Shown here: positions 34,630-44,197 of the stretch, in pieces
How positions within the stretch are numbered: position 1 is the stretch's first letter
Layout of the letters: each line of letters opens with the position of its first letter
Origin: a virus
DNA length: 51,391 bases
Strand: one strand, 5' to 3'
IMG/VR virus record: IMGVR_UViG_3300013094_000071
Span: 1 to 51,391 of that record
Program-made: the position numbers and the translations under genes
Notes under the pieces: model-generated
Told to the model about the DNA's origin: nothing
The model's input: the letters and a program-made list of their open reading frames with translations, nothing else
Database searches by the model: none

Positions 34630-34637
34630 GCTAAATA
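34630..34637 (+). promoter_or_regulatory. Late-promoter-like octamer GCTAAATA
   Basis: 27 bases before the ATG at 34665, followed by CGGAG as ribosome site. The same eight bases occur at 4849 and 43318. Confidence 0.5.
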
Positions 34638-34664
34638 CACATAAGAATAAATTCGGAGAATTAA

Positions 34665-37600
34665 ATGGCCAAAAGTCAAATTAGACAGTATGTTTTTAAT
34701 CCTACAGGGACAACAGGTGGTACAATCGTTGTTCCTGGGAAAATTGACCTACAACAGTTGTTAATCATTACTAACACTACAACAAACACAATACTGTATA
34801 ATTTTGCAGATGTAACTTATAGCGGAACTACTGTATCGTTTATTCGTGGCGCTGACTCTAATTTTCCGTTAGCGTTGGACAATGAAGACGGTGTAACTGT
34901 TATTACTATACCTAGTACTGTTAGTACTAGTGGTATGACCAGCGCAAACGTATTGCAAATTTTCTTCGAACAAACATTTCAATATGTACGTAGTCCAGAA
35001 ATTGGTACAGATGCATTTGAACGCCAGCGTACAGCTAATCCACAATCATTACTAGATGCTGACTTTGAATATGGTATGCAACCAACCAAGTGGTTGACTA
35101 TTAGTCAGCAACGTGGATATCCTGCAATTTATGAAATACCAGGTACAGACTTGACTGTAATTAACGCAACAACTGATGCATCAGTTGGTGACGGCGGTTT
35201 TTCAACATCAGAATCTATCATCACAATTACCACGGCAAACGCACACGGGTATAGTGTTGGCCAGCCATTTACTATTAGTGGTTTCTATTCAGCTATTACT
35301 GGATTTGAACGTGCCCAAGGAAGTTTTATTGTATTCCAAGTGCTAAACTCAACACAGTTTACATTTATTGCTAAAGGTAAAGTTGGTTTTAACAGCGGCG
35401 ATAACATTTACACACCGTTTATTCAATTACGCCAAGGTGGTTTTTACACTGGCGCAAACATTAATAGTGTAATTAACACAACTATTACTCAAACAGTTAA
35501 CAGTACTGGATATATTTCAGTAACAAGTACAGCAAACATGGCTGTTGGTTCTGTGTTTAGTCCTAGTACTGTAGTTACAAACGCAATAGCCACGAACGCT
35601 TCTAACAACTATGTTACATTAGGTACTACTGTTGGATTAGCAGTAGGTATGCCATTGGTATTTTCTGGAACAAGTTTTGGTGGTTTAACAACCGGTACAA
35701 TTTATTATGTTGTAAGTATTGTTAACTCACAAAATGTAACTTTAAGTACCAGTACCAATTTAACTCCAGTGTTTACACCTACAACTAGTGCCTTTAACGG
35801 AAATATGAGCGTAGTTGGTGGTGCAAGTTTTGGTGGCATTACTTCAGGTAGTGTATATTATATTTCTAGTATTGTTAATGGTACACAGATTACTTTAAGT
35901 AATAACATTGTCTACACAACTACAATTACCAGCACTAACGCTATTTTAAATAGTGCTCGTTTTGGTACAACAACAAACATGACTGTTGGCGAAACAGTTG
36001 TTATTACTGGTAGTACTATTGGTAACTTAACAGCTGGTACATATTATGTGCTACAAATTTTAGATAGTGCCAACGCTATATTAAGTACCAGCGTAGGCGG
36101 CACTGCATTTGTGCAATCAACTGCTACAGGTACAATGAATGCAACTGTTGGAGTTAACATTACATTATCTAGCGGAACCACTAACGGTTACTTGTGGGCT
36201 ACAACTGTAAGTCCTCCATCTATTTCTTATACTACACCTCCTACAGTAGTATCGTTTACTGGTGCAATTTCAGGAAACGTGTTAACAGCTACAGCTAATA
36301 CAGGTACGTTTGCTATAGGCCAAGGTGTTGGTGGTGCAAGCGTGCCTAGCGCAACAGTTATAACTGCTCAATTAACAGCAACAAACACCGCGGCGGCGAT
36401 CACAACATTAATTGCTGGTGGTGTCGTAGGTTCGTTTACATTTACAGTAAACTCAGGAACAAATATTGCTATTGGTCAACTTGTATCAGGATATGGTATT
36501 CCTAATAGTACATTTGTCACTGCCTTAAATGCACAAATAGTAACAATCAGTAATGCATTTACACAAGTAGGAACTGGAACTTATAATTTTAACGTTCCGT
36601 TCCAAGCAGGTACATATTCTATTAACCAAAATGGTGGATCGATCAGCGCAGAAGCAATGACTACTGTAAGTGCTCAGCCAACTATTACTGTTAATACTAC
36701 TAGCCCGCATGGATTTATTCCCGGCGATACAATTAATATGTTTGTTACTAGTGAAAACGGTGCTAACAATCATACATTGTGTACAGGACCATTCTTTGTT
36801 GAATCTGTACAATCTAACGTAGTTAATGGAATTACAGTAGCTAATCAATTTACATTTACATCACGTGGCGTTGGTGTTATTACAGGAACTGTAGTAGCTC
36901 AATTATATGCTCGCCCAGATAGTTTTTATTCTCATAGACCATTTGACGGTGGAGTACAATTAGGAACAGGTTTGCCAGCACACGGATCACAAGCGATTCG
37001 TATGAGTAAAAAGTATATTCGTTATCAGTCTGGTAAATCGATTAACTTTAATACTGGTTTGCTAATGGCACCAAATTATTTTGTAAGAAGTGTATCGGCA
37101 AATTCTAGCGTGTATGCAACTGGTTTAAGTATTACCGCTGTAACAGCTACTAATGGATTTGTAACTATTACGTCTGGCACTTATACACAAGGTCAAGCAA
37201 TTATTGTTACAGGTACAATTTCTACATCAACAGGATTGACCGCAGGAACATACTATGTGTTAACCGGCGGCACTAACGTAACTAGCATACAATTATCCGG
37301 TACGCTAGCTAATATATTAACTAACACACCAGTAACATTTACTGCCACTGGTTTAGTTAGCGGAACATCGGTAACTCAAGCTCCAATTATTACAGTTACT
37401 ACAGACGACGTGGATCACGGATGTCAGTTAGGTGCTACTGTGGTAGTTAGTGGATCAGGTACTCCAGGTTACAACGGAACTTATACTGTTGTAGGTATTA
37501 TTGACGAACGCAATTTACAAGTTATTGCACAAACTAGCCCTGGACTTGTTAACGGAAATACAAATGCACAAATAACAGACCCATCATTGCTAAGTTTACA

Positions 37601-39878
37601 AAACTGGTACGGGGCAGTTGTACGCTCAGGTACTTATGATGAACAAAACGGTGTATTTTTCCAATATGATGGACAAGTGATATCAGTTGTGAAACGTTCA
37701 AGCACATTCCAATTAGGAGGTACTATCAGCGTAGTAGTAGGTAGTGGACAAGTTATTGGTATTAACACTCGATTTACAACTCAACTATGGGCAGGCGATC
37801 GAATTGTTATTCGGGGCATGAGTCACATAGTAACACAAGTTATAAGTGATACACTAATGTATGTTAACCCACAATACAGAGGCTATGCTAACGTATCTGG
37901 AATTAAATGTACAAAGACTATAGACAGAATTATTCCACAAAGTCAGTGGAACATGGACCACTGCGATGGTTCTAACGGCCCGGCAAATCCTAGTGGATAT
38001 CAAATTAATCCTATTAAGATGAACATGGTTGCTATGCAATGGACATGGTACGGTGCTGGATTTATTGATTGGATGATTCGTGGCCCAGAAGGCAAATACA
38101 TAACTGTACACCGTCTACGTAACAATAACTTAAACAACGAAGCGTGGATGCGAGCAGGTAACATGCCAGTGCGTTACGAAGTTACTAACGAAGGATGGCA
38201 TACTTATATTGTAGGTAGTGTCAACATAGGTGTTGGTGACACAGTTATTCCAGTAGCTGACGCAACATATTTCCCGACACCTACTACTGGTAATACTTGT
38301 ACTGTTTATATCGATAATGAATTTATTAATTACAGTGCAAAAATTAACACAGTTGCAACTGCTGTATCCAATGGTAATACAATTACTGTGGGATCAACGG
38401 CTAATATGGCAGTTGGCCAACCGATAGTATTTTTACAACAATTTGGCCTAGCAATGGGCGGAGTAGTTGCAAACCAAACTTACTATATTGCTAGTATTGG
38501 TACTAACACTATAACGCTAGCTACTAACGTTGGTTTAACTAGTTTAGTAACAAACTTAACCAACTATACATATAACCCATACGGTGCTTCAACTACTAAT
38601 TTCTACATGACTGTAAATGCATTAGTATTAACTAGTACAGCAGGCCGCGGCGCAAGTATTATTCCTTGGGCCACTGGTGGATACAGAACATTTAATGCCG
38701 GATCTGCGGCAACACATACAGTACTTACTGGTGTGATTTCTGTGAATGGATCAGCAAGCCCAATCGTAAGTCACTGGGGCGCGGCGTTTATCGAAGACGG
38801 CGGATTTGATGCTGACCGTTCATACATTTTTAACTACCAAGCTACTAACGTTACAATTACTACTAAAAAGACAACGGCGTTTGCTATTCGTCTAGCACCT
38901 AGTGTAAGCAATGCGTTAACAGGCGATTTAGGATCACGTGAACTTATTAACCGTGCTAGTTTCTTGCTACAACAGTTAGAATCTTGTGCGGGGTCAAGTG
39001 CTAACGCTAACACCGCGATTGTTATTGAAGGTATTATTAATCCAAGTAATATGCCTTCTCCAAGTAACATTGTTTTTAACAGTTTAAATTCAACGGTTAA
39101 CCCAACTGGCCAACCAAGTTTTAGTCAAGTTGCTCCTGGATCAAGTATGGTGTTTACTAATAGTATCACCAACCCTACTACAATTACAAGTAGTCCAAGT
39201 GCTGGATCAACAACATTTACTGTAGCTAGTGCTAACGGTGTGCAAGTTGGTGATGACGTGTATTTCCCAGGTGTAACTAACGCGGTTTACGGTTTAACTA
39301 AAGTAAGTGCTATCAATGGTAGTAATATTACTATTTCACAACCATTATTACAAGCCTTAACTGCTAATAGTACAATTAATAACGTTACAGTTGTTAACAC
39401 TGCCTATACGTTCAATTGTACAGCAACTGCATTGGTTGTTAACCAACAAGTTGTTGTAAGTGGAACAACATCAGGTGGCGGATCAATTACTAGTTATTCA
39501 AATCCAACTACTTATTATATTGTAGCTACTAACGGTTCAACAGGATTTACACTATCAACTAGCCAAGGTGGCGCTCCGGTTGGTGCAACTACTGGAACAT
39601 TAGTTGGTTTGACATTTAACTTGCCTAACTCAGGTGTGGTACAATTTAGTCGCGGTACTTATGCGTTACCTGGCGAAACTGTGTTCTCATACATTAACTC
39701 ACCAGCTAACAAGGACGCATTGGATTTGAGTAACTTGAAAGAGTTGACTAACACTCCAATCGGCGGCCGTGGTACATATCCTAACGGTTGCGATGTGTTG
39801 TTCATCAATGCGTATATTACGCAGGGTTCACCACTTAACCAAAACTTAATTTTACGTTGGGGCGAAGCTCAAGCGTAA
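34665..39878 (+). CDS. Large conserved virion protein with TYYV modules
   Basis: 1737 residues. Non-repeat blocks alternate with modules. The first conserved block (about 105-145) has YVRSPEIGTDAFERQRTANP and DADFEYGMQPTKW. A second (about 1090-1180) has SQWNMDHCDGSNGP, MQWTWYGAGFIDWMIRGPEG and VHRLRNNNLN. A third has HWGAAFIEDGGFDADRSYIF. The C-terminus (FSRGTYALPGETVFSYINSP and on) is compact. I associate these with a large structural protein conserved among aquatic T4-like phages, role not established. Between them lie at least six TYYV modules (GTIYYVVSIVNSQNVTLST, GTYYVLQILDSANAILST, TTYYIVATNGSTGFTLST). The last is very like a module inside the tail sheath. It ends at a strong terminator. 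Confidence 0.7.
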   Translation: MAKSQIRQYVFNPTGTTGGTIVVPGKIDLQQLLIITNTTTNTILYNFADVTYSGTTVSFIRGADSNFPLALDNEDGVTVITIPSTVSTSGMTSANVLQIFFEQTFQYVRSPEIGTDAFERQRTANPQSLLDADFEYGMQPTKWLTISQQRGYPAIYEIPGTDLTVINATTDASVGDGGFSTSESIITITTANAHGYSVGQPFTISGFYSAITGFERAQGSFIVFQVLNSTQFTFIAKGKVGFNSGDNIYTPFIQLRQGGFYTGANINSVINTTITQTVNSTGYISVTSTANMAVGSVFSPSTVVTNAIATNASNNYVTLGTTVGLAVGMPLVFSGTSFGGLTTGTIYYVVSIVNSQNVTLSTSTNLTPVFTPTTSAFNGNMSVVGGASFGGITSGSVYYISSIVNGTQITLSNNIVYTTTITSTNAILNSARFGTTTNMTVGETVVITGSTIGNLTAGTYYVLQILDSANAILSTSVGGTAFVQSTATGTMNATVGVNITLSSGTTNGYLWATTVSPPSISYTTPPTVVSFTGAISGNVLTATANTGTFAIGQGVGGASVPSATVITAQLTATNTAAAITTLIAGGVVGSFTFTVNSGTNIAIGQLVSGYGIPNSTFVTALNAQIVTISNAFTQVGTGTYNFNVPFQAGTYSINQNGGSISAEAMTTVSAQPTITVNTTSPHGFIPGDTINMFVTSENGANNHTLCTGPFFVESVQSNVVNGITVANQFTFTSRGVGVITGTVVAQLYARPDSFYSHRPFDGGVQLGTGLPAHGSQAIRMSKKYIRYQSGKSINFNTGLLMAPNYFVRSVSANSSVYATGLSITAVTATNGFVTITSGTYTQGQAIIVTGTISTSTGLTAGTYYVLTGGTNVTSIQLSGTLANILTNTPVTFTATGLVSGTSVTQAPIITVTTDDVDHGCQLGATVVVSGSGTPGYNGTYTVVGIIDERNLQVIAQTSPGLVNGNTNAQITDPSLLSLQNWYGAVVRSGTYDEQNGVFFQYDGQVISVVKRSSTFQLGGTISVVVGSGQVIGINTRFTTQLWAGDRIVIRGMSHIVTQVISDTLMYVNPQYRGYANVSGIKCTKTIDRIIPQSQWNMDHCDGSNGPANPSGYQINPIKMNMVAMQWTWYGAGFIDWMIRGPEGKYITVHRLRNNNLNNEAWMRAGNMPVRYEVTNEGWHTYIVGSVNIGVGDTVIPVADATYFPTPTTGNTCTVYIDNEFINYSAKINTVATAVSNGNTITVGSTANMAVGQPIVFLQQFGLAMGGVVANQTYYIASIGTNTITLATNVGLTSLVTNLTNYTYNPYGASTTNFYMTVNALVLTSTAGRGASIIPWATGGYRTFNAGSAATHTVLTGVISVNGSASPIVSHWGAAFIEDGGFDADRSYIFNYQATNVTITTKKTTAFAIRLAPSVSNALTGDLGSRELINRASFLLQQLESCAGSSANANTAIVIEGIINPSNMPSPSNIVFNSLNSTVNPTGQPSFSQVAPGSSMVFTNSITNPTTITSSPSAGSTTFTVASANGVQVGDDVYFPGVTNAVYGLTKVSAINGSNITISQPLLQALTANSTINNVTVVNTAYTFNCTATALVVNQQVVVSGTTSGGGSITSYSNPTTYYIVATNGSTGFTLSTSQGGAPVGATTGTLVGLTFNLPNSGVVQFSRGTYALPGETVFSYINSPANKDALDLSNLKELTNTPIGGRGTYPNGCDVLFINAYITQGSPLNQNLILRWGEAQA

Positions 39879-39882
39879 AAAC

Positions 39883-39911
39883 AAAAAGCACTCTTATGAG
39901 TGCTTTTTTTT
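39883..39911. terminator. Bidirectional rho-independent terminator
   Basis: AAAAAGCACTC (39883-39893), loop TTAT, GAGTGC (39898-39903) and eight T. It lies between the large virion gene and the convergent Nudix gene. Confidence 0.92.
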
Positions 39912-40359
39912 AGATTAAATCAACTAGATCAAATATTGTTTGTAATTTGGTTCTAATAGTCTTGCTTGAAAAACTATTACGTAACCCTTGATGCAATGGT
40001 TTAGGTGCGCGGTCTATAGTAGCCCACGACCAACCTTGGTGTTCGTCACTTAGGTACGGAACAAACTCATCTTTTATAACACACAAGTACGTGTGGAAAT
40101 TAAACACCTTGTCATTTGAAACAAAAGTTTCAAGAGGAATAGTTTTAATTATTTTCGGACACGGTCCTATTTCTTCGTTAATTTCACGTTGCAGACCTTG
40201 CCAAGGAGTTTCACCTACTACATTAGTACCACCAACTAAACCCCATGTTCCTTCGTGTTTACCTATGGCTTTTTGTAATAATAAAAAACGTCGTGTAGAT
40301 TTAGCGTAAAATAACGCACCACTACATACAATTTGATCTTTTAAAGTATAATTTTCCAT
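39910..40359 (-). CDS. Nudix hydrolase
   Basis: 149 residues, typical length. The Nudix box is complete: G44, E50, then R58-E59-I60-N61-E62-E63-I64-G65, matching GX5EX7REUXEEXGU exactly, so Mg-dependent cleavage of a nucleoside diphosphate linked to another group (X) is expected. The substrate could be a damaged dNTP, NADH-type dinucleotide, capped RNA end or nucleotide sugar; sequence does not decide. Last gene of the gp14-gp15-Nudix operon; its ATG lies within the last codons of gp15 (19-base overlap), giving translational coupling. It is odd to find it in a late structural operon. No obvious strong ribosome site. Confidence 0.92.
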   Translation of the reverse strand: MENYTLKDQIVCSGALFYAKSTRRFLLLQKAIGKHEGTWGLVGGTNVVGETPWQGLQREINEEIGPCPKIIKTIPLETFVSNDKVFNFHTYLCVIKDEFVPYLSDEHQGWSWATIDRAPKPLHQGLRNSFSSKTIRTKLQTIFDLVDLI

Positions 40360-41852
40360 TGCTTGGCAGGATATTCACCATCATAGCTCATAACCCATGA
40401 AACTCCGTTCCACAAATACTGAACTCCAGTGTATATATTAGTTTGCCATACCATGGTGTCGTTAAAATGACTAGCGTTAAAAATTATATTCCAGTAAGTA
40501 CCGGTCCATTCAATAATGTCATTAGCTTTAGCTATAAAATCTGCACCGCTAGTAGATTTCCAAGCAGTAGCTCCGTTTGTTTCTGCTTGTGGCGGATTGA
40601 CATTTGTCCACGGAGTATCTTCTGCATTTATAGCAGAACCAATATCTTCTACTAATAAAAATCTAGTGCCTACTATCACTGTTTGATCTGTTTGTTCGTT
40701 GCCTGTTGGACGTTTTGGATTGTATGTTTGTGGATTGATAATAGCATCAAACGTACCAGTACTATTTGGTCTGTTACTGCCTGCCGCGTTATAACCTATC
40801 TGATTATCTAATAACCCGGCACTGTCAATGCCAGTATTTTTAACCAGTGTATCTGTATTCCAGTTTACTTGCAACATGCTTGAGTCTAACGGATTAATAG
40901 CAAATGTTCCTACTATTTGATCTCCGTTAGATTGAGTCAAATAAATGGTACTCGATCCTGCAACATACTTACCAGGATATGTACTAAACACAGATAGCCA
41001 ATCAATGCTTTTGCTAGTTGCTGGACTACTACTTCCAGCAGATAATAATTTTACAGTATTAGTATAAACTTCTATGTTATAATCAGTAATAGTGTTAACA
41101 ATAACATCAATAAAGTCTGTTACAGTAGTTGTGGGCGGCATTGGATCTTCGCCCAGCCCTTCTATATAAGTTCCACTAGTAACAGCACCACCGTTGATGC
41201 TAGTAATAATCTTTGTAATAACACCCAAGTGTTTTACTTTAACTGGAGGATTAATCCATATAGGTGTTTCTAAAGTTAATGTTGCAATTTCATTCGTACT
41301 ATCAGTTCCAACAGGAACTTGTCTGCTAGACCAACTAATATCATTTAAATTTAATACAGTTAAGCTAGTCCAGTCAATATAGTTATCAGTAGTTTGTAAT
41401 TCTAAACTAGGATTAAACAAAACTAAAATTTGTTCTAATATTTGTAATTTTTGTTCAGTACTTGAACTCCAAATATCTACTTTAAAAGTCAACCCAAACG
41501 GTGTTGGCATTAAACGTTCAATGGTATAATTTTTACCTTGTGCTTGATTATAATGACCTGTATTGGTATTAATGTCGCGTTCTCGAATATTAACTTTATC
41601 TATAAATGTTTGATCTGCGAGTCTGTCTCGGTCTAATTTTAAACTAGAAATGTATACGGCAATACGAGGCACAGAACTTACTGTGTTTTCTGAATTCTGA
41701 TTAATAATGCTAGCTACTTGCCTGTCTGGATCTCCATACATAACAGGTATGCGATGCAAAGTACCATCACCGTATTTTACAACAAAGTTACTGAATACAC
41801 GGATAACTTGTGCAATGTATCGTCTTATTTGTCCGTCATAAAAAAATTGCAT
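40341..41852 (-). CDS. 15: Tail sheath stabiliser and completion protein (T4 gp15-like)
   Basis: 503 residues. The N-terminal part has FFYDGQIRRYIAQVIRVFSN, VKYGDGTLHRIPVMYGDPDR, PRIAVYISSLKLDRDRL, then a Pro-Thr-Pro motif and FKVDIWSSSTEQKLQILEQI leading to NPSLELQTTD and a WI.PPVKV end. This order agrees with T4 gp15 (FFYN..RRY, IRVP, PRI, YELSIFT...QIVEQIL..F.P, W..PPV). T4 gp15 is 272 residues, so a C-terminal extension of about 230 exists, ending with a Trp-rich segment (WTGTYWNIIF, VQYLWNGVSWVMSYDGEYP). In T4 the gp15 hexamer caps the tail and joins it to the neck. It overlaps gp14 by TAATG. Confidence 0.85.
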   Translation of the reverse strand: MQFFYDGQIRRYIAQVIRVFSNFVVKYGDGTLHRIPVMYGDPDRQVASIINQNSENTVSSVPRIAVYISSLKLDRDRLADQTFIDKVNIRERDINTNTGHYNQAQGKNYTIERLMPTPFGLTFKVDIWSSSTEQKLQILEQILVLFNPSLELQTTDNYIDWTSLTVLNLNDISWSSRQVPVGTDSTNEIATLTLETPIWINPPVKVKHLGVITKIITSINGGAVTSGTYIEGLGEDPMPPTTTVTDFIDVIVNTITDYNIEVYTNTVKLLSAGSSSPATSKSIDWLSVFSTYPGKYVAGSSTIYLTQSNGDQIVGTFAINPLDSSMLQVNWNTDTLVKNTGIDSAGLLDNQIGYNAAGSNRPNSTGTFDAIINPQTYNPKRPTGNEQTDQTVIVGTRFLLVEDIGSAINAEDTPWTNVNPPQAETNGATAWKSTSGADFIAKANDIIEWTGTYWNIIFNASHFNDTMVWQTNIYTGVQYLWNGVSWVMSYDGEYPAKQWKIIL

Positions 41853-43300
41853 TAGAAGTCCGCCTTAGGTCGTAACGCTTGAGAAATGCTTTGTCTTTCT
41901 GCTTCTCTGGTGTTATATAGTGTTAAAGTCCACTCGCCGGGGTATGGTAATACTTGTTGTACACCGTCTATAACTGGTAAATTTATTTGTACAGCATTGT
42001 ATGTTGTATCTGTAATAAAATTAGTATAAGACCAACTTGAGAATAAACCTGGATAATCTGCAATTACATATTCTATGGTAACAATGCTTTGTTTAAATAC
42101 TGCATATAAAGATTCAGGCGGAGGATAAGGCATAGTCGATTGTATAATACTAGTAGTGTTATTGTTTATTACTACAACCACACTCGCTGTTTGGTCATTG
42201 TATGTAAAGTTGCTATTATTAATAAAACTAGTTTTCAATGTTGAACGTGTATCAGTTGGGGTCATATCCATGCGTACTGCATCATTTACTGCAATCCATC
42301 CGTTTTGACTTTGACTAAAACGAAATAATCGATTAGGTAAAAAGTCTGCTCGTAAATAAAAATCGTTGTCAGCTGGATTTTCTGGGAATTGTATTCCAAA
42401 ACCAAAATCATACCCGTTTGGTGGGTAACCATCTCCTAACAAATAACCAGTGTATCCGCTACGTTGCGGTACGCCATCTACTCCGCTAGCTAAAACTGTT
42501 GAACTAGCTGTACTAGCTAATATATCTGTTTCGTCCGCAGTAGTTAGTATAGGTTTACCTGTAGTTGGATCAGCCGCTAATGTATAAAATTGTCTAGTTT
42601 CAAATCCACTCTTAGGAGCGTCGACTTCAGCCTGGGCAACTACTTGGTCATTAATAGTTAAATTAGTATTATATGTACTAAGCAAATCTCGCAATGTAGT
42701 TGTACTACCTTCGGCGGCCGGTTGATTAAAGATTTGTGAAAACTGTTGATTATCTGTAACACGTTTAATTCTTAATCGATAAAGGTGAGGAAACCAAGTT
42801 TGACTAAACCCTTCACTAGCACGACCTACATCTTCTATAACATAATATCTAGGTAAACTAATATCGAACCCATTTAATGCAAAATCATCACGTAAGTGCG
42901 GTAACTCTAATACGTCTCCGCTAATAGGTTTACGGCCAAGTGTTTTAACAAAATCATTAATATGTACAGTCATGTACAGCGTGTCGTTGTCAATGAATAA
43001 TCCAAATTGGCTCAGGTTAAAATCGATATTTTGTACGTTATAAATTCCACGGATTCTATAAATTTCGCTATCATAAGTTCTGTCGCGATTTTCTAACAAC
43101 AACAAATCTTGTATATTAGTTGTTTGTGTGCTGGCATAGCTGGGCTGATCAGCTTGGGAGTTTTCCGCAGTGGTGTTAGAGCCCAGCAACTTATGTACAT
43201 AGACATCAGTGCCTCCTACGGTGAACATTTCACTGGCTTGACGATCTACAAATTTGTAATCGAGCCCTTTTTCTGGTTTATATAAAGATAAGCGTGGCAT
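41852..43300 (-). CDS. 14: Neck protein (T4 gp14-like)
   Basis: 482 residues. The region NLSQFGLFIDNDTLYMTVHI, then LGRKPISGDVLELPHLRDDF and RYYVIEDVGRASEGF matches the QVNDEVTLSINP...KEPKEGDLIYFP arrangement of T4 gp14 (256 residues) and closely fits the longer gp14 of cyanophages as I remember them. gp14 joins gp13 in the neck that connects head and tail. The C-terminal half (residues about 270-480) is an extension relative to T4. First gene of a minus-strand operon with gp15 and a Nudix gene. There is no clear ribosome site: ATG lies five bases after a late-promoter-like GATAAATA on this strand, so the mRNA might be leaderless. Confidence 0.82.
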   Translation of the reverse strand: MPRLSLYKPEKGLDYKFVDRQASEMFTVGGTDVYVHKLLGSNTTAENSQADQPSYASTQTTNIQDLLLLENRDRTYDSEIYRIRGIYNVQNIDFNLSQFGLFIDNDTLYMTVHINDFVKTLGRKPISGDVLELPHLRDDFALNGFDISLPRYYVIEDVGRASEGFSQTWFPHLYRLRIKRVTDNQQFSQIFNQPAAEGSTTTLRDLLSTYNTNLTINDQVVAQAEVDAPKSGFETRQFYTLAADPTTGKPILTTADETDILASTASSTVLASGVDGVPQRSGYTGYLLGDGYPPNGYDFGFGIQFPENPADNDFYLRADFLPNRLFRFSQSQNGWIAVNDAVRMDMTPTDTRSTLKTSFINNSNFTYNDQTASVVVVINNNTTSIIQSTMPYPPPESLYAVFKQSIVTIEYVIADYPGLFSSWSYTNFITDTTYNAVQINLPVIDGVQQVLPYPGEWTLTLYNTREAERQSISQALRPKADF

Positions 43301-43305
43301 AATGA

Positions 43306-43313
43306 TATTTATC
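43306..43313 (-). promoter_or_regulatory. Late-promoter-like octamer GATAAATA for gp14 operon
   Basis: On the minus strand, only five bases before the gp14 ATG (43300). It faces away from the plus-strand octamer at 43318, making a compact divergent pair. Confidence 0.35.
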
Positions 43314-43317
43314 GTTA

Positions 43318-43325
43318 GCTAAATA
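43318..43325 (+). promoter_or_regulatory. Late-promoter-like octamer GCTAAATA for gp13
   Basis: Nineteen bases before the gp13 ATG; AGGAG (43330-43334) serves as ribosome site. Confidence 0.5.
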
Positions 43326-43344
43326 TACTAGGAGAATTAAAAAA

Positions 43345-44139
43345 ATGGCAGATTCGGCACCATCAAATACACAAAGTAACTCAACAGTTGAACGCAATGC
43401 AGTGTTTGATTACGTCAAACTCATGCTAGGTAGCGGCATGGTTGATGTGGAGCTAGATCCTGCACATTACGAAATGGCTTTAGACCGTGCCCTTACGAAA
43501 TACCGTCAACGTAGCCCAAATGCTGTTGAAGAAAGTTATTTGTTCTTAGAACTAATCCAGGATCAAAATGAATATAGATTGCCAGATGAAGTTATCACAG
43601 TCCGTCAAGTGTTTCGTAGAGCTATTGGCTCAAGAACTGGTATTGGTGCGGGTGGTACTTTATTTGAACCGTTTAACTTAGCCTATACAAACACTTATCT
43701 AATGTCAGGTAGTATGATGGGTGGTTTAGCAACGTATGATGCGTTTGCTGGATATCAAAAACTAGTAGGTCGTATGTTTGGTTCTTATATTGAATTCTTA
43801 TGGAAACCTACTACCCATATTTTAAATATTTTACAACGTCCGTTTGCCCAAGGCGAACAAATTTTAGTACAAAGTTATAACTATAGACCAGATTGGGTAT
43901 TATTGCAAGACATTTATTGTAAGCAATGGCTCAAAGATTATACATTGGCAACTTGCAAAGAAATGTTAGGCGAAGCACGTAGCAAATTTAGTACCATAGC
44001 AGGCCCAGGCGGTTCAGGCATGCAATTAAATGGTACTGCACTCAAAAGCGAAGCTAAAGAATTAATTGAAAAATTAGAAAAAGAACTTATTACCAATGAA
44101 GTTAATGGTAGCAATGCCTATTATTTCATAACTGGCTAA
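43345..44139 (+). CDS. 13: Neck protein (T4 gp13-like)
   Basis: 264 residues. VFDYVKLMLGSGMVDVELDP, then LTKYRQRSPNAVEESYLFLE, LPDEVITVRQVFRRAIGS, RMFGSYIEFLWKP, SYNYRPDWVLLQDIYCKQWL and GEARSKFSTIAGPGGSGMQL appear in the order known from T4-like cyanophage gp13 neck proteins, at about the usual length. gp13 binds the portal side of the head and, with gp14, prepares it for tail joining. A good ribosome site (AGGAG) supports the start. It is divergent from gp14, although in T4 the two are adjacent and co-directional, which shows local rearrangement. Confidence 0.88.
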   Translation: MADSAPSNTQSNSTVERNAVFDYVKLMLGSGMVDVELDPAHYEMALDRALTKYRQRSPNAVEESYLFLELIQDQNEYRLPDEVITVRQVFRRAIGSRTGIGAGGTLFEPFNLAYTNTYLMSGSMMGGLATYDAFAGYQKLVGRMFGSYIEFLWKPTTHILNILQRPFAQGEQILVQSYNYRPDWVLLQDIYCKQWLKDYTLATCKEMLGEARSKFSTIAGPGGSGMQLNGTALKSEAKELIEKLEKELITNEVNGSNAYYFITG

Positions 44140-44147
44140 GAAATTTC

Positions 44148-44176
44148 TTGACCTTGTAATAAAACTGTTATATACT
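44148..44176 (+). promoter_or_regulatory. Sigma-70-type promoter before dNMP kinase
   Basis: TTGACC (44148-44153), exactly 17 bases, TATACT (44171-44176): five of six matches at each box with ideal spacing. Start of transcription would be near 44183, giving a leader of about 15 bases that contains TTTAGGGGG as ribosome site. It differs from the late octamers used by the structural neighbours. Confidence 0.75.
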
Positions 44177-44197
44177 AGAGTTACTTTAGGGGGCTCT

